Source of the DNA: Halobacteria archaeon
Lineage (GTDB): Archaea > Halobacteriota > Methanoliparia > Methanoliparales > Methanoliparaceae
Assembly: GCA_013329575.1 (NCBI GenBank)
Contig: DUJX01000070.1
Span: forward strand, 1-8,155
Direction of reading: 5' to 3'
DNA: 8,155 nt
The position numbers were made by a program, and so were the translations under genes. Of the stretch, positions 5,531 through 8,155 are shown piece after piece (the first letter of the stretch is position 1; each line of letters opens with the position of its first letter). The notes beneath the pieces are model-generated. The model was not told the origin of the DNA. It made no database searches and saw nothing but the letters and a program-made list of their open reading frames with translations.

Positions 5531-6331
5531 ATGATTAGAAAAGCAATCGTATTTGACAGCTCTGGCACGCTCGTAGAGGTATTTCGTGTCTTAAAAGATC
5601 TGGATAGCAACCAGTTTATTTATGATGAATCATCAACGTATATGGTAAGCAGAAAAGATGCTTGTGCATTAATCGCGATCGATGAAGATATAAACTGGAT
5701 ATTAAGCCAAGATGACGAGAGATTTATCTCTTCATCCGACCTCGAGTTTAAAGTAAGTTGTTATTCTTTAAAAATAATAGAAGACGAGATATACAATGCT
5801 TTAAAAAGAGACAAAAGGGCAAAATTTGCAGATATTAAAAAATTGATAGGTAAAGTCTACCCCATCCATAAAAAGATCTATTATATAAATGTGGGCTTGA
5901 TCATAGACACGTCAAGGAGCGAGAATACCATTCGTTTTTTATTGGGATCGTCCGGTAAGATATTTAAGAACGTCTTTCCTTTATTTGATTCATTAAAAAA
6001 AGATTTTGATATATATATTGCAACAGGAGATACCAGAAGATCTGCCATCGCACTCGCAAAAATCTTAAATATCGACGATGACAGAATATTCTCACTCGCT
6101 ACACCAGTCATCAAAGAAAAAATTATTTTAGAACTAAAAAAAGAGTATGATACCGTGATAATGGTTGGGGATGGTATAAACGATCTGTTGGCGTTTAGAG
6201 CTGCGGATTTAAGCATATTAACGAGACAACAAGATCAAAAGGTTCCAGAGATTCTTACAAAATCCGTCGATCATATAGTGTTAGACCTGCTTCAGATACC
6301 AAAGATAGTCGAGATTTATGAAAAAAAATAA
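5531..6331 (+). CDS. HAD-superfamily protein, soluble P-type-ATPase-like, atypical motif I
   Basis: 266 residues. Motif I is VFDSSGTL (7-14), with D9 as the expected nucleophile; the second aspartate normal in phosphatases (DxD) is replaced by S11. Motif II is ATGDT (164-168), the likely motif III lysine is K195 or K197, and motif IV is VGDGINDLLAFRAAD (212-226). The TGD and GDGxND blocks are those of the P-domain of P-type ATPases (whose motif I is DKTGT), but there are no membrane helices, so it is a soluble protein. Residues about 20-145 are a divergent insert between motifs I and II, in the position of a cap or nucleotide-binding domain. The substrate is unknown; phosphatase activity is possible but the S11 substitution leaves the general acid unclear. 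Its last 14 bases overlap the start of the tfx-like gene, so the two form an operon. Confidence 0.8.
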   Translation: MIRKAIVFDSSGTLVEVFRVLKDLDSNQFIYDESSTYMVSRKDACALIAIDEDINWILSQDDERFISSSDLEFKVSCYSLKIIEDEIYNALKRDKRAKFADIKKLIGKVYPIHKKIYYINVGLIIDTSRSENTIRFLLGSSGKIFKNVFPLFDSLKKDFDIYIATGDTRRSAIALAKILNIDDDRIFSLATPVIKEKIILELKKEYDTVIMVGDGINDLLAFRAADLSILTRQQDQKVPEILTKSVDHIVLDLLQIPKIVEIYEKK

Positions 6332-6764
6332 TACAATATTAACGGATAAGCAGATTAAGATATTAAGGCTTAGAAAAGATGGGTTATCCCAGACAGAGAT
6401 AGCAAAAATGCTGAAAACGACCAAACAGAACGTATCTTCTATCGAGCGGGGCGCATGGCAGAAGATAGAACGAGCTAAAAACACGTTGTTATTTGTAAAG
6501 ATATTAGAGGCACCAATTGTGATTACAATGGAAAAGAACTCTATTATTGGTGATGTTATAAAAAAGATATATGAAGAGGCGGACAAGAACGATATTCATG
6601 TGTTATACGATGAGATCTCGCTTATTACAATGATAAAGGAGAGTATCGGAGAGAGGATACAGCATAGAAAAATATTAACAGATCTAACAGTGGGAATAAC
6701 GGATACTGGAGACGTACTGATTTTTAACTGTAACAAGATCAACAAAGAGTTTTGCAAAGATTAA
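6318..6764 (+). CDS. tfx: Tfx-family DNA-binding regulator
   Basis: 148 residues, close to the usual length of Tfx proteins. The N-terminal HTH (about 9-50) reads LTDKQIKILRLRKDGLSQTEIAKMLKTTKQNVSSIERGAWQKI, including the TTKQNVSSIERGA recognition-helix region typical of the family. A small C-terminal alpha/beta domain (about 60-140) follows, of the kind predicted to sense a ligand. Tfx of Methanothermobacter was described as binding near the promoter of the molybdenum formylmethanofuran dehydrogenase operon fmdECB. The start overlaps the end of the HAD gene by 14 bases without its own strong ribosome binding site, suggesting coupled translation. A MobA-like gene converges just downstream, which fits a molybdenum-related role. 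The actual target and signal are not shown by this sequence. Confidence 0.85.
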   Translation: MKKNNTILTDKQIKILRLRKDGLSQTEIAKMLKTTKQNVSSIERGAWQKIERAKNTLLFVKILEAPIVITMEKNSIIGDVIKKIYEEADKNDIHVLYDEISLITMIKESIGERIQHRKILTDLTVGITDTGDVLIFNCNKINKEFCKD

Positions 6765-6765
6765 T

Positions 6766-6800
6766 AGCAAAGATTTAACAATACCCAAATCATCTTTGCT
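6766..6800. terminator. Hairpin between convergent tfx and mobA
   Basis: AGCAAAGAT (6766-6774) and ATCTTTGCT (6792-6800) form a perfect 9-bp stem around a 17-base loop. It begins two bases after the tfx stop and its right arm lies in the last codons of the MobA-like gene. The position suits a shared bidirectional terminator, though T-runs after the stem are short. GCAAAGATT also occurs as a direct repeat (6754-6762 and 6767-6775), so two left arms could compete for the right arm. Confidence 0.5.
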
Positions 6801-7452
6801 GATTTATTAAATCTATGTCTTCTCTCGTATTGAGATTGAAAAAGCTCTTTAACTCTGGATCTATCTTTTTAATTAACCCGATAGGGATATAATTAACATC
6901 TTTCAGCAATTTTACGCATGAAAAAACTTTTTTTGACTTGATATTAATTGAATACTCACATGCTCTATACATCGGATCTTTTCTATAGACCGCATGCAGA
7001 GGCTCGCCATATTTTTCGCTCCATACAGCGATGGCTGCATCAAAATCTATGCATGCTCGGAAGAGGAAATTTACCAAATCTTTATTTAAAAAAGGAAGAT
7101 CCGTTGCAAAAATTCCACAATACTCCGATTTGGCATGTTTTAACCCTTCATATATCCCGGCTATCGGTCCAAAATCTTTAATCGTGTCTACTACGACAGA
7201 TATATTGTAATCTTTTAAAACGCGCTCAACATCTTCTTTCTTTCTCACTCCGTCAACTACTACTATCAAATCGCCGACACATTCTGCCAACTTCGCAACA
7301 ACCGATTCGATCAAAGTCCTGCCGTTTATCTCGATAAAAGATTTGTCGATACCAAGCCTAAGACTCTTCCCTCCTGCTAAAACGATGCCGGTTCTATCAG
7401 TCCGATCTGCGGTTGTATCCATAATCTTCTCTACTATCTGAAGTTCTACCAT
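6790..7452 (-). CDS. mobA: MobA-like molybdenum cofactor guanylyltransferase
   Basis: 220 residues with the MobA-type nucleotidyltransferase fold. MobA links GMP from GTP to molybdopterin to give the guanine dinucleotide cofactor used by archaeal formylmethanofuran and formate dehydrogenases. Visible motifs are GIVLAGGKSLRLGIDKS (22-38; nucleotide-binding loop with K37), DFGPIAGIYEGL (93-104), ATDLPF (116-121; metal-binding aspartate D118), GEPLHAVY (149-156) and FFNLNTREDI (204-213). The start is uncertain. The ATG at 7452 has a GGTGG directly abutting it (no spacing) and adds ten residues; the ATG at 7422 has a weaker GAGAAG upstream and gives the N-terminus more usual for the family. It converges with tfx across a hairpin and diverges from a CDP-alcohol phosphatidyltransferase. 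A related role in nucleotidyl transfer to another phosphate is less likely given the LAGG...DK and PLHAVY motifs. Confidence 0.82.
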   Translation of the reverse strand: MVELQIVEKIMDTTADRTDRTGIVLAGGKSLRLGIDKSFIEINGRTLIESVVAKLAECVGDLIVVVDGVRKKEDVERVLKDYNISVVVDTIKDFGPIAGIYEGLKHAKSEYCGIFATDLPFLNKDLVNFLFRACIDFDAAIAVWSEKYGEPLHAVYRKDPMYRACEYSINIKSKKVFSCVKLLKDVNYIPIGLIKKIDPELKSFFNLNTREDIDLINQQR

Positions 7453-7538
7453 CCACCATAATGATTTTTATATCTATGATATATCTTTATCATACTTAAT
7501 ATTTTTTTTGAGATGGTGTACCAAGATGGAGAATATGG
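7453..7538. promoter_or_regulatory. Divergent promoter region between mobA and the lipid gene
   Basis: Eighty-six AT-rich bases. On the minus strand GATATATC (7478-7485) is placed for a nearly leaderless mobA transcript from 7452, and GATATAAAAA (around 7466-7476) would fit a start further in, favouring the 7422 codon. On the plus strand CTTAATATTTTTTTT (about 7495-7509) is placed for a transcript starting near 7526. GGAGA (7528-7532) is a clear ribosome binding site six bases before the ATG at 7539. Confidence 0.45.
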
Positions 7539-8155
7539 ATGAATCTTACACAATACCGCGATAAACTATCACTTTTAATAGATATAGTTAGCAGACCGTT
7601 CAGTAAGATCGGATTGACACCGAACCAGATCACTCTTTTGTCTTTTATTTTTGCAGCGATAGCAATGATCTTTTATTATAAGAGAATCGTCTATTTAGCA
7701 CCGCTTTTTTTATTTGTCTCAGCAGTATTGGATCTCGTCGATGGCAATATCGCCAGAAAAATAGGGCTTGAAAGCAAATTTGGTGCCGCCATAGACTGGA
7801 TCGTCGATAAATACATCGATTGTCTCGTGATAATTAGCATAAGCTTGGGTGGATTCGTATCGGCAAAGATCGCCTTGTTTGCAGTCTTCGGTTCTATGAT
7901 AAACACGTTTATAAAACCCGTAACCTATACAGAGATTGGTTTTGAAAAAAGGGTTGATGGAAAGATCATAGACCCGCTCGAGGGGATCGGGATTTTTGGA
8001 CGACCCGAGACGATTATCGTTATAATAGTCGCCTCCGTTTTAGAGATGTTTTTTTCAAGCGCCTTATTATACGGTATTTATGTTATCGCAGTAATGACCA
8101 ACATATCTGCTATAGACAGGATCATATATTTATACAGATCTTACGGCCGTAGTCG
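7539..8155 (+). CDS. CDP-alcohol phosphatidyltransferase family protein (3' end outside window)
   Basis: An open frame that runs off the window end, giving 205 residues without a stop. It carries the full CDP-alcohol phosphatidyltransferase signature D-x2-D-G-x2-A-R-x8-G-x3-D-x3-D: D65, D68, G69, A72, R73, G82, D86, D90. The N-terminal SRPFSKIGLTPNQIT (18-32) and the later GIFGRPETI (151-159) are also typical of archaeal members such as archaetidylinositol phosphate synthases. Several membrane helices surround the motif (about 31-47, 50-66, 94-125, 157-190). The enzyme would displace CMP from CDP-archaeol with an alcohol to make a polar lipid headgroup; which alcohol cannot be read. The start ATG at 7539 has GGAGA six bases upstream, and the frame is closed by a stop at 7509. 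Upstream ATGs at 7513, 7526 and 7535 are in other frames. The gene diverges from mobA. Confidence 0.88.
   Translation, partial: MNLTQYRDKLSLLIDIVSRPFSKIGLTPNQITLLSFIFAAIAMIFYYKRIVYLAPLFLFVSAVLDLVDGNIARKIGLESKFGAAIDWIVDKYIDCLVIISISLGGFVSAKIALFAVFGSMINTFIKPVTYTEIGFEKRVDGKIIDPLEGIGIFGRPETIIVIIVASVLEMFFSSALLYGIYVIAVMTNISAIDRIIYLYRSYGRS

Noticed and set aside
5881..6216. Minus-strand open frame of 111 codons inside the HAD gene
   Set aside because: It lies entirely antisense to a gene with clear HAD motifs and has no family features of its own.
6281..6586. Minus-strand hydrophobic open frame of 101 codons
   Set aside because: Antisense to the HAD end and the Tfx HTH; the apparent hydrophobicity comes from reading lysine-rich codons backwards.
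7691..7906. Minus-strand open frame of 71 codons
   Set aside because: Antisense to the CDP-alcohol phosphatidyltransferase signature motif; the plus strand is the coding one.

Overview
The window reads as chromosomal DNA of an anaerobic euryarchaeon, most likely from the methanogen / ANME / alkane-oxidiser part of the tree. Evidence for this is an archaeal-type PEP carboxylase, an archaeal RibL-type FAD synthase, a Tfx-family regulator, a small archaeal protein resembling DUF2124, a ferredoxin-nitroreductase fusion, short AT-rich intergenic regions with TATA-box-like elements, and GGTG/GGAG-type ribosome binding sites. The DNA is AT-rich. I see no mobile elements, tRNA, rRNA or CRISPR. The lineage is an inference; no phylogenetic marker is present.

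Layout. (1) 1-68 holds the last codons of an unidentified plus-strand gene. (2) 178-1177, minus strand: two overlapping genes for half-size EamA/DMT-like membrane proteins. (3) 1178-1365: a divergent control region unusually dense in inverted repeats. (4) 1366-2823, plus: archaeal PEP carboxylase (ppcA), followed by a hairpin/oligo-T terminator. (5) 2955-4354, plus: ferredoxin-nitroreductase fusion, then a DUF2124-like protein, probably one transcript. (6) 4408-5270, minus: a JAMM/MPN-type metalloprotease gene whose end overlaps the start of ribL (FAD synthase). (7) 5271-5530: a 260-base divergent intergenic region. (8) 5531-6764, plus: a HAD-superfamily protein with an atypical motif I, overlapping the start of a Tfx-type HTH regulator. 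(9) 6790-7452, minus: a MobA-like nucleotidyltransferase, convergent with tfx across a hairpin. (10) 7539 to the window end, plus: a CDP-alcohol phosphatidyltransferase, cut by the window edge.

How the genes may work together. PEP carboxylase makes oxaloacetate from PEP, an anaplerotic step for C1-based autotrophs. RibL makes FAD, and the nitroreductase fold binds a flavin, so flavin cofactor supply and use are both present. Tfx of Methanothermobacter was described as a regulator of the molybdenum formylmethanofuran dehydrogenase operon. Its neighbour here is a MobA-like protein that would attach GMP to molybdopterin, so region (8)-(9) looks like a small molybdenum-cofactor-related neighbourhood. 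The last gene belongs to membrane lipid headgroup synthesis.

Most genes are recognisable housekeeping or accessory archaeal genes. I do not see a clear new multi-gene defence or mobile system. The least explained points are the ppcA control region, with related palindromes and a two-codon upstream ORF abutting the start; the paired half-transporters, one with a long soluble insert; the HAD protein lacking the second motif I aspartate and coupled to tfx; and the JAMM-ribL coupling.
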